Below, piece by piece: positions 1 to 8,008 of a DNA stretch of 45,331 nt. The notes beneath the pieces are model-generated. The model did not search any database. It was not told the DNA's origin and was given only the letters and a program-made list of their open reading frames with translations. The stretch's first letter is position 1. Each line of letters begins with the position of its first letter. Source of the DNA: Henriciella pelagia (GTDB lineage Bacteria > Pseudomonadota > Alphaproteobacteria > Caulobacterales > Hyphomonadaceae); the NCBI RefSeq assembly GCF_002088945.1, contig NZ_NCSU01000005.1, positions 1-45,331 on the forward strand, given 5' to 3'. A program made the translations under genes and the position numbers.

Positions 1-66
1 TGTTCCCCGTCAGCGACCATGAGACAGATCGGCCAAATTGCTTAAGGAGGATTTCTGGCACATCGT
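1..66. repeat. IS left terminal inverted repeat (imperfect)
   Basis: It begins TGTTCCCCGTCAG. The reverse complement of the IS right end begins TGTCCGTCGTCAG, and further in both share TGAGAC, CTTAAGGAGG and CTGGC. Gaps of one to two bases are needed to align them. Confidence 0.75.
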
Positions 67-86
67 AGCCCGCCAAGGGAGCGAAG

Positions 87-458
87 ATGAGACAGAAATC
101 CGGGCCGGAAGGATCGGCCGAAAAACATGTGAAAGAGATACGCCGTAAGACCCGGCGCAAATTCTCTGCCGAAGAGAAGATCCGCATTGTTCTGGAAGGC
201 CTGCGCGGAGAATATTCGATTGCCGAACTGTGTCGGCGTGAGGGGATCGCCCAGGGCCTTTATTACACCTGGTCGAAGGAATTCCTCGAAGCGGGAAAGA
301 GGCGGCTCTCCGGCGATACCGAGCGCCAGGCGACGTCCGGTGAGGTGAGCGGCTTGAAGCGCGAGATGCGGGATCTGAAGGAAGTCGTGGCCGACCTGAC
401 GCTGGAAAACCGCATTCTGAAAAAAAGCGTGATCGGGGATGGGGAGGATACCGAATGA
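87..458 (+). CDS. IS3-family transposase OrfA (HTH protein)
   Basis: A 123-residue DNA-binding subunit of an IS3-type transposase. The region around residues 23-70 is the helix-turn-helix characteristic of IS3 OrfA (FSAEEKIRIVLEGL, then SIAELCRREGIAQGLYY). Residues ~88-113 form a Leu/Val/Ile-rich heptad stretch typical of the OrfA leucine zipper. Its TGA overlaps the orfB start as ATGA at 455-458, and orfB lies in the -1 frame. A run of seven A at 420-426 precedes the overlap, and the -1 frame is open from there into orfB, so a frameshifted OrfAB product is possible. Identical to the gene at 43914-44285. Confidence 0.93.
   Translation: MRQKSGPEGSAEKHVKEIRRKTRRKFSAEEKIRIVLEGLRGEYSIAELCRREGIAQGLYYTWSKEFLEAGKRRLSGDTERQATSGEVSGLKREMRDLKEVVADLTLENRILKKSVIGDGEDTE
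420..426 (+). promoter_or_regulatory. A7 run, possible -1 programmed frameshift site
   Basis: Seven adenines followed by G lie near the end of orfA. The -1 frame has no stop from here into orfB. In the zero frame the codons are AAA AAA AGC, so the phase is not the textbook A-AAA-AAG heptamer. Frameshifting is known for IS3 elements but is only possible here. Confidence 0.4.
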
Positions 459-1435
459 GATACCCTGCCTCTGAGAAGCTGGAGATCATCCGGCTGGTCG
501 AACAATCACACCAGCCGGTGAAGAAGACACTGGAACAGATCGGCGTGTCACGTCCGACCTTCTATCGCTGGTATGACCTTTACCGGCGGTTCGGTGAAGC
601 CGGGCTTGAGGATCGGCGCAGCGGCTCCGGCCGGGTCTGGAACCGCATCCCGAACGAGGTGCGTCAGCAGGTACTGGAAATGGCCCTGGATCAACCGGAA
701 CTATCTCCCCGGGAATTGGCGGTGACGTTCACCGATGAGAAGCACTACTTCGTCTCCGAGGCCAGTGTTTACAGGCTTTTGAGGGCGCACAACCTGATCA
801 CGAGCCCGGCTTTCATCGTGATGAAAGCGGCTGATGAGTTCAGGGAGAAGACCACCGGGCCGAACCAGCTCTGGCAGACCGACTTCACCTATCTGAAAGT
901 GATCGGCTGGGGATGGTTCTATCTCTCCACCGTGCTTGACGACTTCTCCCGCTACATCATTGCCTGGAAGCTCTGTACCGGCATGGCGACGAGCGATGTG
1001 CAGGATACGCTGAACCTGGCGCTTGAGGCTTCCGGACTCGATGAAGTAAACGTGATCCATCGCCCAAGACTACTCTCAGACAACGGACCTTCCTACATCT
1101 CTGGCGATCTGGCTGAGTATCTTGCCGACAAGGGAATGAAGCATACGCGCGGCGCGCCGTATCATCCCCAGACCCAGGGCAAGATCGAGCGCTGGCATCA
1201 GACCCTGAAAAACCGCATCCTGCTGGAAAACTACTTCCTGCCGGGAGACCTCGAAGCGCAGATCGACGCGTTCGTTGGCTACTACAACCACCAGCGCTAT
1301 CACGAGAGCCTGAACAATCTCACTCCGGCAGATGTCTATACGGGCCGCGGCCAGACCATTCTGCTGGAACGTGAGAAAATCAAAAGGAGGACCATGAAAC
1401 TACGGCGCTTGCAGCACGCCCAATCCGCTGCTTAA
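455..1435 (+). CDS. IS3-family transposase OrfB (DDE catalytic subunit)
   Basis: A 326-residue catalytic subunit. An N-terminal HTH (residues ~10-50) and HTH_21-like region precede the integrase core. The catalytic triad is visible as D143 (QTDFTY), D209 (LLSDNGPSY) and E245 (GKIERWHQ), giving the DD35E spacing. The start ATG overlaps the orfA stop, and GGGGAGG lies 7-13 bases upstream, so coupled reinitiation is as likely as frameshifting. Full length for the family and apparently active. Identical to 44282-45262. Confidence 0.95.
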   Translation: MRYPASEKLEIIRLVEQSHQPVKKTLEQIGVSRPTFYRWYDLYRRFGEAGLEDRRSGSGRVWNRIPNEVRQQVLEMALDQPELSPRELAVTFTDEKHYFVSEASVYRLLRAHNLITSPAFIVMKAADEFREKTTGPNQLWQTDFTYLKVIGWGWFYLSTVLDDFSRYIIAWKLCTGMATSDVQDTLNLALEASGLDEVNVIHRPRLLSDNGPSYISGDLAEYLADKGMKHTRGAPYHPQTQGKIERWHQTLKNRILLENYFLPGDLEAQIDAFVGYYNHQRYHESLNNLTPADVYTGRGQTILLEREKIKRRTMKLRRLQHAQSAA

Positions 1436-1439
1436 CTCA

Positions 1440-1504
1440 ACCCAGATGCGCCAGACCCTCCTTAAGTCAGGCAGCCTGAAGTCTCAAATACCTGACGACG
1501 GACA
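1440..1504. repeat. IS right terminal inverted repeat (imperfect)
   Basis: It ends CTGACGACGGACA, the imperfect inverse of the left end. The internal block CCTCCTTAAG mirrors CTTAAGGAGG at the left end. Confidence 0.75.
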
Positions 1505-1780
1505 CTCTCGCTCCAGCAGGCCAAAAACCCTATCTGATGTAACGACACCAGATAGTTTATGCTGATCTTCGACGGACTGACCGACCTCGTATAGGCGTCT
1601 AGCTGGACTGTCATGCTTTGCCCCCAACCTGTGCAGAACGTCGGTTGTAAGGCGTTTGAAGTCGGGCAGGTCTGCGCGTGCTCTGGACACTCCCGCTCCA
1701 CAGAAGAAAACAACTCGGCCTTCGTCCTGCGCCCAAAGCAGATCATCGGGTATGTCTGGTCCATCGGCAATGAAGCGCAT
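1505..1780 (-). pseudogene. SIR2-family gene, 5' fragment cut by the IS
   Basis: The first 92 codons of a SIR2-like protein survive; reading then runs into the IS right end and stops at 1484. Residues ~20-45 carry the NAD-binding signature of SIR2 domains (VVFFCGAGVSRARADLPDF). Stand-alone SIR2 proteins of this type often belong to anti-phage NAD-depleting systems, but the catalytic His and all downstream domains are missing here. Transcription would run toward the IS. The fragment is surely not a working enzyme. What the intact gene did is inference. Confidence 0.75.
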
Positions 1781-2090
1781 TTGCTATCGTCGGATCTTTT
1801 ACTGAGAGTTCAACGTTTCTCTGACCGTGCTATCACGGTTTGTGCTCGAGGTGATGGATAGCTTTTTCAATTAGCTGCCTTCTATGCTAATCGTCCGTGG
1901 CAACTCCTCTCAGTCGTGCTGATAGTTGTCCGTCTCGACTATTGCAATCACCTTCGATAATCCAACGGATCAGGCGTCAATGCACTTAATTGGTTGGTTC
2001 GTGAGGTTTGTTGTTCGCGAATTGCTGGAGCTTGTTTCTTTGTACCCATCTCCGGTTCGGTCAGGCTCAAAATGTTGTGCACGAAGAAAC
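1781..2090. other. 310-bp gap without a gene
   Basis: This lies between the start of the SIR2 fragment and the relaxase stop. I see no convincing reading frame, RNA gene or strong hairpin. It may hold the SIR2 gene's promoter; TTGAAC in the minus-strand sense lies about 35 bases before that start, but the -10 match is poor. Confidence 0.4.
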
Positions 2091-4028
2091 TCAGCGAATG
2101 ATTGTACGTCCTTTCGCCAGCCGCCACTGAACCGAGCTTCCAGACCGCTCCAAAACCAATTCCTTGCCACGCCACAACGCATTTCGCTTAGACCATGCCG
2201 CTAGCGCAAATCCATCAGTGCCTTCAACGACCGCAAATCGTCCCTGAGCCAAGTCGACATTCCGAGTGTAGACCCCCTGAAAGCCTCGCTGAGAACCGAG
2301 CGGCACAAATGCCTTACCCTGACGCGTTTCCTCAGCCGCGATCATCTTCTCCATTTCCACTCTGCGAAGTCGAACGATAGCGTCACCCGAAAGCCGCCCA
2401 TCGGGTCCAAATTCATGGCCTTCCCGGCCTAGCCAGGCAGATCGTGCCTGAACAGCAGACCTCACCTCCCGTGCAAAATCCCCGCGCCACGCTTCGATAT
2501 CCTGACTGTCGATCCCGTCCAACCAGGTCTCGGCTTCGCGTTCAACCAGGGCTTCGACCTGCAACCACGACCGGACGTTGATGGAAAAGCTCCGCTGTCT
2601 CGCATCAGCATCCAGCGCGCGCTTCCTTAAGTCCGCCGGAATGCTCCAGCTGCCATCACTCCTTCGCTCAACAATACTGAGGCGCCGCAACGCCTCCAGC
2701 CGACGCTTGTGAGCAAGCCGAAACGCCGACGAACTCGTCGGGTCTGCGGCCTGGTGCAGTTCCTCAGAATACTCCCCACCATTCTGCTTTGCGATTGCCG
2801 CAATTGTGCGATCTGCAGGCTTTGGTTCGATCGTCTTCCGTCCGACTGAAACAATCCCGCCTGCCTTCGGCAATTGAACCGCTTCCTGTTCTGTCATCTC
2901 GATTGACCAGACCCGCCCGTCGAGCCCTTCGATCAGCGCCGTCGTGCCGTTCCGCAATTCATCACCCGGCAAAGTGGTCGCAAGTCTTCCCAGGATTTCG
3001 CCAGCGGCATCCAGATCACGGGACAGGGCATGGAGACGCGACGCATCGATTTTCCGGCCCTCAAGATTGGCAAGCGACCGAACCATGTCTCCGCGCCTGC
3101 CGAGGGCCCGCAGCGTATCCTGCCAACCGTCTTGCATAGCCCAGCTGCCATTCTCGTGTCGTGCCGCAAGGTCGAGCGTTTTCAGAAACCGCAGACGCCG
3201 CTTAACGACCGCACCATCGAACCTCGATAATCCGCCGCGTTCACTCTCTGGTGTGTAACGACCATCGGTCAGCGACCGCGCAATGTCATGATCGATCGCC
3301 GTAAGCGCCTCACGTTCGGCATCGTTCGACCTCGCCGCAGCCATTTCCCGCAGCCGCCGCTGGCCAAGCTCGAGCGTTACGAGCTCCTGCGCCCGCGCCC
3401 GAAATCCGTGCGTGATGTACTTGCGGTCCATCAGCAGCTCTCCATTTCGCGCATTGCCGCCGCGGATCACGATATGAACATGCGGCTGCGCTGTGTCGTG
3501 ATGGTTGGCAGCCACCCAGTCGAGCCGGCGGCCGAGATCCTTCTCGACCTGGCTCATGAACTCCCGCGTGAACCGCGTCAGATCCTTCATCCGCTCGGCA
3601 TCCTCCGGAGAGACGATCAGCCTGAACTGCCGCCTGTCTTCAGAAGCGCGTTCGTTAAACGATTTAGCATCGGCCTCATCGACGCTCCGGTCATAGAGCT
3701 TTCCGCGCTCGCCCTCGCGCCCGGCACCTTCGCGGCGGATGTAGGCGACGTGCTTTGTAAAACTCGCCGCGCCGGTCGGGCCTGCCCGCGCAATATGGAC
3801 TTTCACAATTACGCGCCGGGCCCGCTGGTTTGACCAATGGCCAGCAAGGGCGGCCTGTACTTTTCCACGCCCTGCATGACGCACAGCGCCCGGTGCCAGG
3901 GATTTGCGGCCACGGCTGCCAAGCCGCCCCTTCGCGACGACACGTTTCAGCCGCTTCAGCTGGGTCTTTACCTTGCCCTGCGACCTGATCTTCCCGAGTC
4001 GAGGAACGAAGTCGAAATCGTCGCTCAT
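2091..4028 (-). CDS. Relaxase / mobilisation nuclease with DUF3363-type C-terminus
   Basis: A 645-residue relaxase that would nick oriT and lead the strand in conjugative transfer. The basic N-terminus (residues 1-70, rich in Lys/Arg) precedes the nuclease domain. The metal-binding His cluster is visible as HHDTAQPHVHIVIRG at residues 176-190 (H176/H177, H183, H185). The long C-terminal half resembles DUF3363 seen in VirD2-like relaxases of alphaproteobacterial plasmids and ICEs. I chose ATG at 4028 because it begins the typical MSDDFDFVPRLG N-terminus, 5 bp after the TraF stop. It appears complete. No coupling protein or T4SS genes are nearby, so transfer would need a helper element. Confidence 0.85.
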   Translation of the reverse strand: MSDDFDFVPRLGKIRSQGKVKTQLKRLKRVVAKGRLGSRGRKSLAPGAVRHAGRGKVQAALAGHWSNQRARRVIVKVHIARAGPTGAASFTKHVAYIRREGAGREGERGKLYDRSVDEADAKSFNERASEDRRQFRLIVSPEDAERMKDLTRFTREFMSQVEKDLGRRLDWVAANHHDTAQPHVHIVIRGGNARNGELLMDRKYITHGFRARAQELVTLELGQRRLREMAAARSNDAEREALTAIDHDIARSLTDGRYTPESERGGLSRFDGAVVKRRLRFLKTLDLAARHENGSWAMQDGWQDTLRALGRRGDMVRSLANLEGRKIDASRLHALSRDLDAAGEILGRLATTLPGDELRNGTTALIEGLDGRVWSIEMTEQEAVQLPKAGGIVSVGRKTIEPKPADRTIAAIAKQNGGEYSEELHQAADPTSSSAFRLAHKRRLEALRRLSIVERRSDGSWSIPADLRKRALDADARQRSFSINVRSWLQVEALVEREAETWLDGIDSQDIEAWRGDFAREVRSAVQARSAWLGREGHEFGPDGRLSGDAIVRLRRVEMEKMIAAEETRQGKAFVPLGSQRGFQGVYTRNVDLAQGRFAVVEGTDGFALAAWSKRNALWRGKELVLERSGSSVQWRLAKGRTIIR

Positions 4029-4033
4029 GGCTC

Positions 4034-4720
4034 CTAGCGCGCAGCGGATTGCAAATCCGTGCACCCGTCTTCCGGCGCCGGGTCACACAAAAAAGGATGT
4101 GCAGACAATGGGTTAAGTGTCGCCGGGTGACACTCCCTTAATCTTGCCCTCCGGGACACAGAATCCATTCCCGTCCCGCTATCTATCGCTTTGACGGTCG
4201 CCTGAACCTCAGCCGACCGGTCGCCATAAGTCCATACGGACCTGGCGACGCCAATGATGCGCGCGCCGTCCTGAACGCCGAAGTATCGTCCATCGACTGA
4301 CAGGGGATGAGAGTTGAGCAGGAAAACTTCGCCGGCTTTGAGGGTCTGACAGCCCTGCCAGGCGGGAAGGGCGCTGCCGGACTCGGTTACTTTGAGCGCA
4401 TCAACAGATGTGATCCCGTTGATGGAGACCTGCGTATCGCATCTGCAAATCTCGTCACCGGACAGGCCCGCAACATGCTTCAACAAGGGCCAGTCGGCGC
4501 CAACAATTCCCTCATCGTTCAGCCAATGTCGAACCTCATCCGAGGGCGCAAACGCTACCAGATCGCCTGTCGAAATTCGCGCCGACCGGTCAACAAAGTA
4601 AAGGCCCTTGGGCATGCTTTCCGTCCGGTTCCAGATGAAGTCGGACCGGTTGATAATGCTGGCGGAGACCATGAGGCCTAGCCCGCATCCCATGCCTAAC
4701 AACGCGATTCTACGACTCAT
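4034..4720 (-). CDS. traF: TraF, S26-family conjugal-transfer peptidase
   Basis: A 228-residue membrane-anchored serine peptidase of the TraF/LepB type, which processes pilin or transfer proteins in conjugation systems. One N-terminal membrane segment (residues ~5-22) is followed by the catalytic Ser motif ESMPKGLYFV (S35) and the Lys region LLKHVAGLSGD (K81). The NSHPLSVDGRYFG box near residue 160 is also typical. The start at 4720 overlaps the preceding HTH gene by 11 bp. The last ~55 residues, after the usual VWTYGD end, look unlike TraF and may be an extension caused by a frameshift. It sits in one operon with the relaxase. Confidence 0.85.
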   Translation of the reverse strand: MSRRIALLGMGCGLGLMVSASIINRSDFIWNRTESMPKGLYFVDRSARISTGDLVAFAPSDEVRHWLNDEGIVGADWPLLKHVAGLSGDEICRCDTQVSINGITSVDALKVTESGSALPAWQGCQTLKAGEVFLLNSHPLSVDGRYFGVQDGARIIGVARSVWTYGDRSAEVQATVKAIDSGTGMDSVSRRARLRECHPATLNPLSAHPFLCDPAPEDGCTDLQSAAR

Positions 4721-4964
4721 CGCGAAGGCCTGTCCCCATGAACCTACGTCCATTGGTGTAAGCGATGATGTCCTTGCCGCGATACCAGACCTTGGCGCCG
4801 ATCTTGTGATAAACCGGGCCTGTTCCCAGCGAACGCATATTGACCAGGGTCTTCGGTTTGAGGCCGAGATGGTCAGCGGTTTCATCCGTGTTCATCCATT
4901 CGGTCGGGGTTGGGAGGTTTGATTTGGGTCGAAGCTCCTCTCCACTTCTATTTGTCTCTGTCAT
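4710..4964 (-). CDS. AlpA/MerR-like helix-turn-helix protein
   Basis: An 84-residue DNA-binding protein. Residues ~24-70 form the winged HTH of the HTH_17/excisionase type (MNTDETADHLGLKPKTLVNM, then VYHKIGAKVWYRGKDI). Proteins of this kind regulate or direct excision of integrated elements and commonly precede traF and the relaxase. GGAG lies 10-13 bases before the ATG at 4964. The stop overlaps the traF start, so HTH-traF-relaxase is one translationally linked operon. It may bind the palindrome at 5104-5121 upstream, which is inference. Confidence 0.8.
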   Translation of the reverse strand: MTETNRSGEELRPKSNLPTPTEWMNTDETADHLGLKPKTLVNMRSLGTGPVYHKIGAKVWYRGKDIIAYTNGRRFMGTGLRDES

Positions 4965-5103
4965 AGCGTTGCTTCTCCTTTCCTCTACGCAACTCGAAGC
5001 CCTGACAGACTGCCAACTCATCCTCAGATTAAGAGTGTCTAACTTGCACCACACGCTCGCGACACCCTTGAATCCCCAAAGAACCCTCACGTTAGAATGC
5101 AGC

Positions 5104-5121
5104 GCTGATAGGCGTATCAGC
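5104..5121. promoter_or_regulatory. Palindrome GCTGATA-N4-TATCAGC
   Basis: A perfect 7-bp inverted repeat with a 4-base centre, about 140 bp before the HTH gene start and between that gene and the DUF736 terminator. It could be an operator for the HTH operon. No binding evidence. Confidence 0.35.
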
Positions 5122-5156
5122 ACCTTCGTTGCAGACCCTTTCGGTATGAAAGAAGA

Positions 5157-5182
5157 CCGCTCCGGAGGTGTCTCCGGAGCGG
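5157..5182 (-). terminator. Terminator after the DUF736 gene
   Basis: A perfect 11-bp stem CCGCTCCGGAG / CTCCGGAGCGG with loop GTGT, 22 bp past the DUF736 stop. Read on the minus strand it is followed by TCTTCTTTC, a modest U-rich tail, so an intrinsic terminator is likely. Confidence 0.75.
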
Positions 5183-5204
5183 CTTGGCAAGGCTGTGATC
5201 TACC

Positions 5205-5528
5205 CTAGTCGCGCGCGTTCCAGAGAATGACGTGCCGGCCTTTCTTGCCCTTGACCGGGGCGAGGTTTGCGAAAATCCGGCGCGGTCCGATCTGCGGGTC
5301 TGCCAGCGTCAGCGAGACATAGTCGCGTCCCGATGCCTTCGACTTGCGCATCCAGCCGCCGCCGATTTCGGTCGAGGTTTCACCGGCATAGATGCGGTAG
5401 TCCGGATGTCCTTCTTCGGTCTTTTCTGCATTCTTCTCGATGCGGATTGCGGCAGAGAGGTTCATCATTGCGAGGGTGCCTTCAAAGCCGGACTTGGTCT
5501 CGCTGACATATCCGAGTGCGTTTGCCAT
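5205..5528 (-). CDS. DUF736 family protein
   Basis: A 107-residue DUF736 protein, a family very common on alphaproteobacterial plasmids and ICEs and of unknown function. The family features are clear: a beta-rich N-terminus (YVSETKSGFEGTL), a central DYRIYAGETSTEIGGGW segment and a conserved KSKASGRDYVSLTL. The ATG at 5528 has a strong GGAG 7-10 bases upstream in the context AAAAGGAGACCCC, nearly the same leader as parB has. Followed by a strong hairpin terminator. Confidence 0.9.
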   Translation of the reverse strand: MANALGYVSETKSGFEGTLAMMNLSAAIRIEKNAEKTEEGHPDYRIYAGETSTEIGGGWMRKSKASGRDYVSLTLADPQIGPRRIFANLAPVKGKKGRHVILWNARD

Positions 5529-5927
5529 AGGGGTCTCCTTTTCTTTCCTTGGCGTGTCTCCCGGGGACCCCTTGTCCCCGTCGACGCCGGACCGCCCGGA
5601 CGGGGGCTGAGCGGCTAGAACCCGATAGGGGCGAAGCGCATGCGGAGCACCGCCTGGGGCGATGAAATTTGCTGCGCGAGGAGCCGCAAAGCGGCGGGGA
5701 AATTTCTTCGCCGCAGGCGGTTTCATGGCCGCTCAGTCCGCGTCCAGGTCTTCAAGGCAAAGACGGAAACAAGGGGTCAGTGACACGCTTTTCGGGAAGA
5801 AATCAGACCCCTCATCACACGCGTCTCGATTGTCCATCGAGACCTCAAGACGCGCGATTTTTTTTGAAGGCATTTTCATGGGTCGCCCAGGTATCGGAGC
5901 CACAATCCCCAGCCTCAGAAAGCGGAA
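5529..5927. other. 400-bp non-coding region between DUF736 and parB
   Basis: No gene seen. It holds a perfect 7-bp hairpin CGGGGAC-CCCTT-GTCCCCG at 5562-5580 in the DUF736 leader, and GC-rich segments with repeated AAATTT flanked by G/C runs (around 5665 and 5700). It probably carries the DUF736 promoter and 5' leader. Similar leader sequence before parB suggests shared control. Confidence 0.45.
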
Positions 5928-5956
5928 AGCCGCCCGGTGACAGGCACCGGGCGGCT
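5928..5956 (-). terminator. Terminator after parB
   Basis: A perfect 12-bp stem AGCCGCCCGGTG / CACCGGGCGGCT with a 5-base loop, about 30 bp past the parB stop. On the minus strand it is followed by TTCCGCTTTC. Strong stem, weak U tract. Confidence 0.7.
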
Positions 5957-5986
5957 CCTCAAGCTGGCTGAACAGGAGACGATTAT

Positions 5987-7753
5987 TCAGGCAGCGTCCT
6001 GATGCTCAGGCGTCTCATCGGACGCGTTTTCCGCCCCCGCTTCGAACAGGCTCGCAATCCGTGTCCACGCATCGGCGGGCGGTGATCCGGCCCCGTCGAC
6101 AAGGCGGGTCGGTGGCACCTGCATCCAGCCCGGTCGCCAGTCAGGATTGGCCTCGCAACCCTCCCCGCTGATCCGGTTCGCAAGCTCCTGTTTCTGCGCC
6201 TTGCCCGTCTCGGCGCGGCACGATTCCGCGAGCGACAGGGTCGCAATATCTCCGATCATCGCATTGATGGCGCGCTTGTCCTTCGTGAGATCGAAGAACA
6301 CATCGTCGGGCTTCCACGCCGCCGAAAGGTCGGTGCCGCAGACATGCAGGACGGCTTCGACAATGCCATTCCCGGCCTCGAGCGCCCGGGCCATGACACT
6401 TGCCAGAACCGTCAGGACTTCTTCATCCGACATGGCGAGCAGCGCAGTGAAAAGCTCGCACACGCGGTAGTCGTCGCCGTTCCGGCGAAGGGCCGGATTG
6501 ACGTTCAGCGCCTTGAACAGGGCGTCAGTCTGAACCTTCTTTTCGGCGAGTGCAGCCACAGATGCCGAGCCTTCGACGCTCGCTTGCGTCTCATCTTTCC
6601 GGACGCGAAGCTCGTGAGGACGCACGTCCCAGAGCGCGCTCCCCGCCATCGCATGCGCGACCATCAAGCGGAGAGCAATCGCGGGTGATGTGGCCAAACT
6701 CGCCTGAGCAGCAGCGTGGCGATGAAGCAGGATGTATTCCGCAAGCGGGCCGGACATTTCTGGCCGAACGGCTGCCGGAACGGCGTCGCTGTCACCTTTC
6801 GAACCCTGTTGCCGCTTACGGGCCTCGGCGGAGGTCAGCTGTCCCTCGTGGAGCTGGACCGTCCCGTCATGGCGGATTTCGATGAAGACCTTCCCGCCAT
6901 CTTCCTTGGCGCACTGGACATATTCCCAGCGGTGGAAATACGCCCCGCGCTCAAGGCAGATGACATCGCTCCAGCCGTCTTCCTTGTAGGCCTCGACCCG
7001 CTCGGCAATCGTGGCGGATTGTGCCTGCCAGAACTGATCCGCATCCGCAAAGACGCCATGCTCGCCAAAGAGGTCGGCAGTGACCTGTCCTTCATAGGCA
7101 TCAAGATCGAACAAGGCCTTGTCGGTGGTGATCGTGGTCCCGCCCGTTATCCATGCCTTGCACGACCGGCCCATCGGGGCGCGTTCGGTTTCGCTCTCGA
7201 AGAGGCGAAGCCATTCGGCCTGCTGGTCGGGCGTGGCGAGCGTCAGCGCGCGGATCGTTTCACGGTCCAGCTCGTCCTCGGCGTAGAGCTTGCGGATCGG
7301 CTCGGCGAGCGAAGCAAGCGCGAGCACACGCCGCACCATAAGCTCGGTCACGCCGAAGAAGGCGGCGATATCCTCCACTGCCTTGCCTTCCTCATGCAGC
7401 CGTTTGAACGCTTCATATTGCTCCATTTCTGTCGCTGGCAGGCGTCCGACATTCTCGATGACGGAGGCGGCAATCGCGGACGCCGCATCCTTCTCGGTCA
7501 TGATCGCGCAGGGGACCAGCGGCGTCTCGCCTGTCTCCTTGGCGATTTCTTTCAACGCGAAGAAGCGGCGGCGTCCGGCGATGACGCCATAATACTTGCC
7601 CTCGCGGCGGACCAGCAAAGTCTGCCGCAAACCGCTCTCGCGGATTGATGGCAGGATGTCGGACACGTCCGGTTTCTTTCGTCCATGACGCATATTGAGT
7701 TTTGAAATCCGAAGCTCGTCGAGCGGGATGTGTCTAAGGTCGGGCTGTGCCAT
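5987..7753 (-). CDS. parB: ParB/RepB/Spo0J-type partition protein
   Basis: A 588-residue plasmid-type ParB-like protein. The N-terminus (residues ~8-100) has the ParB nuclease/CTPase fold with the GVIAGRRRFFAL box, then the central HTH region (AVEDIAAFFGVTELMVRRVLAL). The long C-terminal half is typical of the large ParB-like proteins on alphaproteobacterial mobile elements; such proteins often lack a parA partner, and none is seen here. ATG at 7753 has a strong AAAAGGAG leader. The frame stays open upstream through another apparent gene start at 8008, so a 673-residue fused form is possible. Confidence 0.87.
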   Translation of the reverse strand: MAQPDLRHIPLDELRISKLNMRHGRKKPDVSDILPSIRESGLRQTLLVRREGKYYGVIAGRRRFFALKEIAKETGETPLVPCAIMTEKDAASAIAASVIENVGRLPATEMEQYEAFKRLHEEGKAVEDIAAFFGVTELMVRRVLALASLAEPIRKLYAEDELDRETIRALTLATPDQQAEWLRLFESETERAPMGRSCKAWITGGTTITTDKALFDLDAYEGQVTADLFGEHGVFADADQFWQAQSATIAERVEAYKEDGWSDVICLERGAYFHRWEYVQCAKEDGGKVFIEIRHDGTVQLHEGQLTSAEARKRQQGSKGDSDAVPAAVRPEMSGPLAEYILLHRHAAAQASLATSPAIALRLMVAHAMAGSALWDVRPHELRVRKDETQASVEGSASVAALAEKKVQTDALFKALNVNPALRRNGDDYRVCELFTALLAMSDEEVLTVLASVMARALEAGNGIVEAVLHVCGTDLSAAWKPDDVFFDLTKDKRAINAMIGDIATLSLAESCRAETGKAQKQELANRISGEGCEANPDWRPGWMQVPPTRLVDGAGSPPADAWTRIASLFEAGAENASDETPEHQDAA

Positions 7754-8008
7754 GGGGGTCTCCTTTTCTGGCGGGTGAAGCGAGAGACCCAGCGCCCATG
7801 CAGGGCCTCTCCAGTTGATCTTGGTGAAGGGAAAGCCCTCGCTGTCGCGGCAGGCTTCTGGGTCGGTCTCGCCCCAGTCATAGTCGCGGATCGTGATCAG
7901 GGGCGCGCGGCCCTCGACCCAGATTTCGGCGACCTGGGCCTCGGCAATGACGAGCGTCATGCGCGGCCTTGGGCCAAGCAATTCAGTGACGGTGCGGGCA
8001 ACGCTCAT
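7754..8008 (-). CDS. Small coupled ORF in frame with parB
   Basis: 85 codons beginning MSVARTVTELLG. The ATG overlaps the preceding gene's TGA as ATGA (8005-8008), a sign of a genuine coupled gene. No stop codon separates it from parB; reading continues through the parB ribosome-binding site into its ATG at 7753. It contains an EIWVEGRAPLITIRDYDWGE segment seen in small plasmid proteins of unknown function. Either its stop codon was lost and a fusion is made, or parB is also translated from its own start. Confidence 0.5.

Larger units (their letters stand above)
1..1504 (+). mobile_element. IS3-family insertion sequence, left copy
   Basis: A complete element: imperfect terminal inverted repeats beginning TGT and ending ACA, an orfA/orfB pair, and a DDE integrase-type transposase. 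The first ~66 bases and the last ~65 bases match as inverted repeats with gaps; shared blocks include GTCAG, TGAGAC, CTTAAGGAGG and CTGGC. I found no base that differs from the right copy at 43828-45331, so the two copies are recent or kept identical by recombination. Its right end truncates a SIR2-like gene. Confidence 0.93.

Noticed and set aside
1505..1780. Intact SIR2 defence system
   Set aside because: Only the first 92 codons remain; no partner gene is present.
1926..2204. Plus-strand ORF of 92 codons
   Set aside because: Overlaps the relaxase 3' end; no ribosome-binding site or homology recognised.
5529..5760. Possible replication origin between DUF736 and parB
   Set aside because: GC-rich, with one hairpin but no iterons, DnaA boxes or rep gene; best read as a leader region.
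6716..7648. Plus-strand ORF of 310 codons
   Set aside because: Antisense to parB; lacks family motifs and arises from high-GC codon bias.
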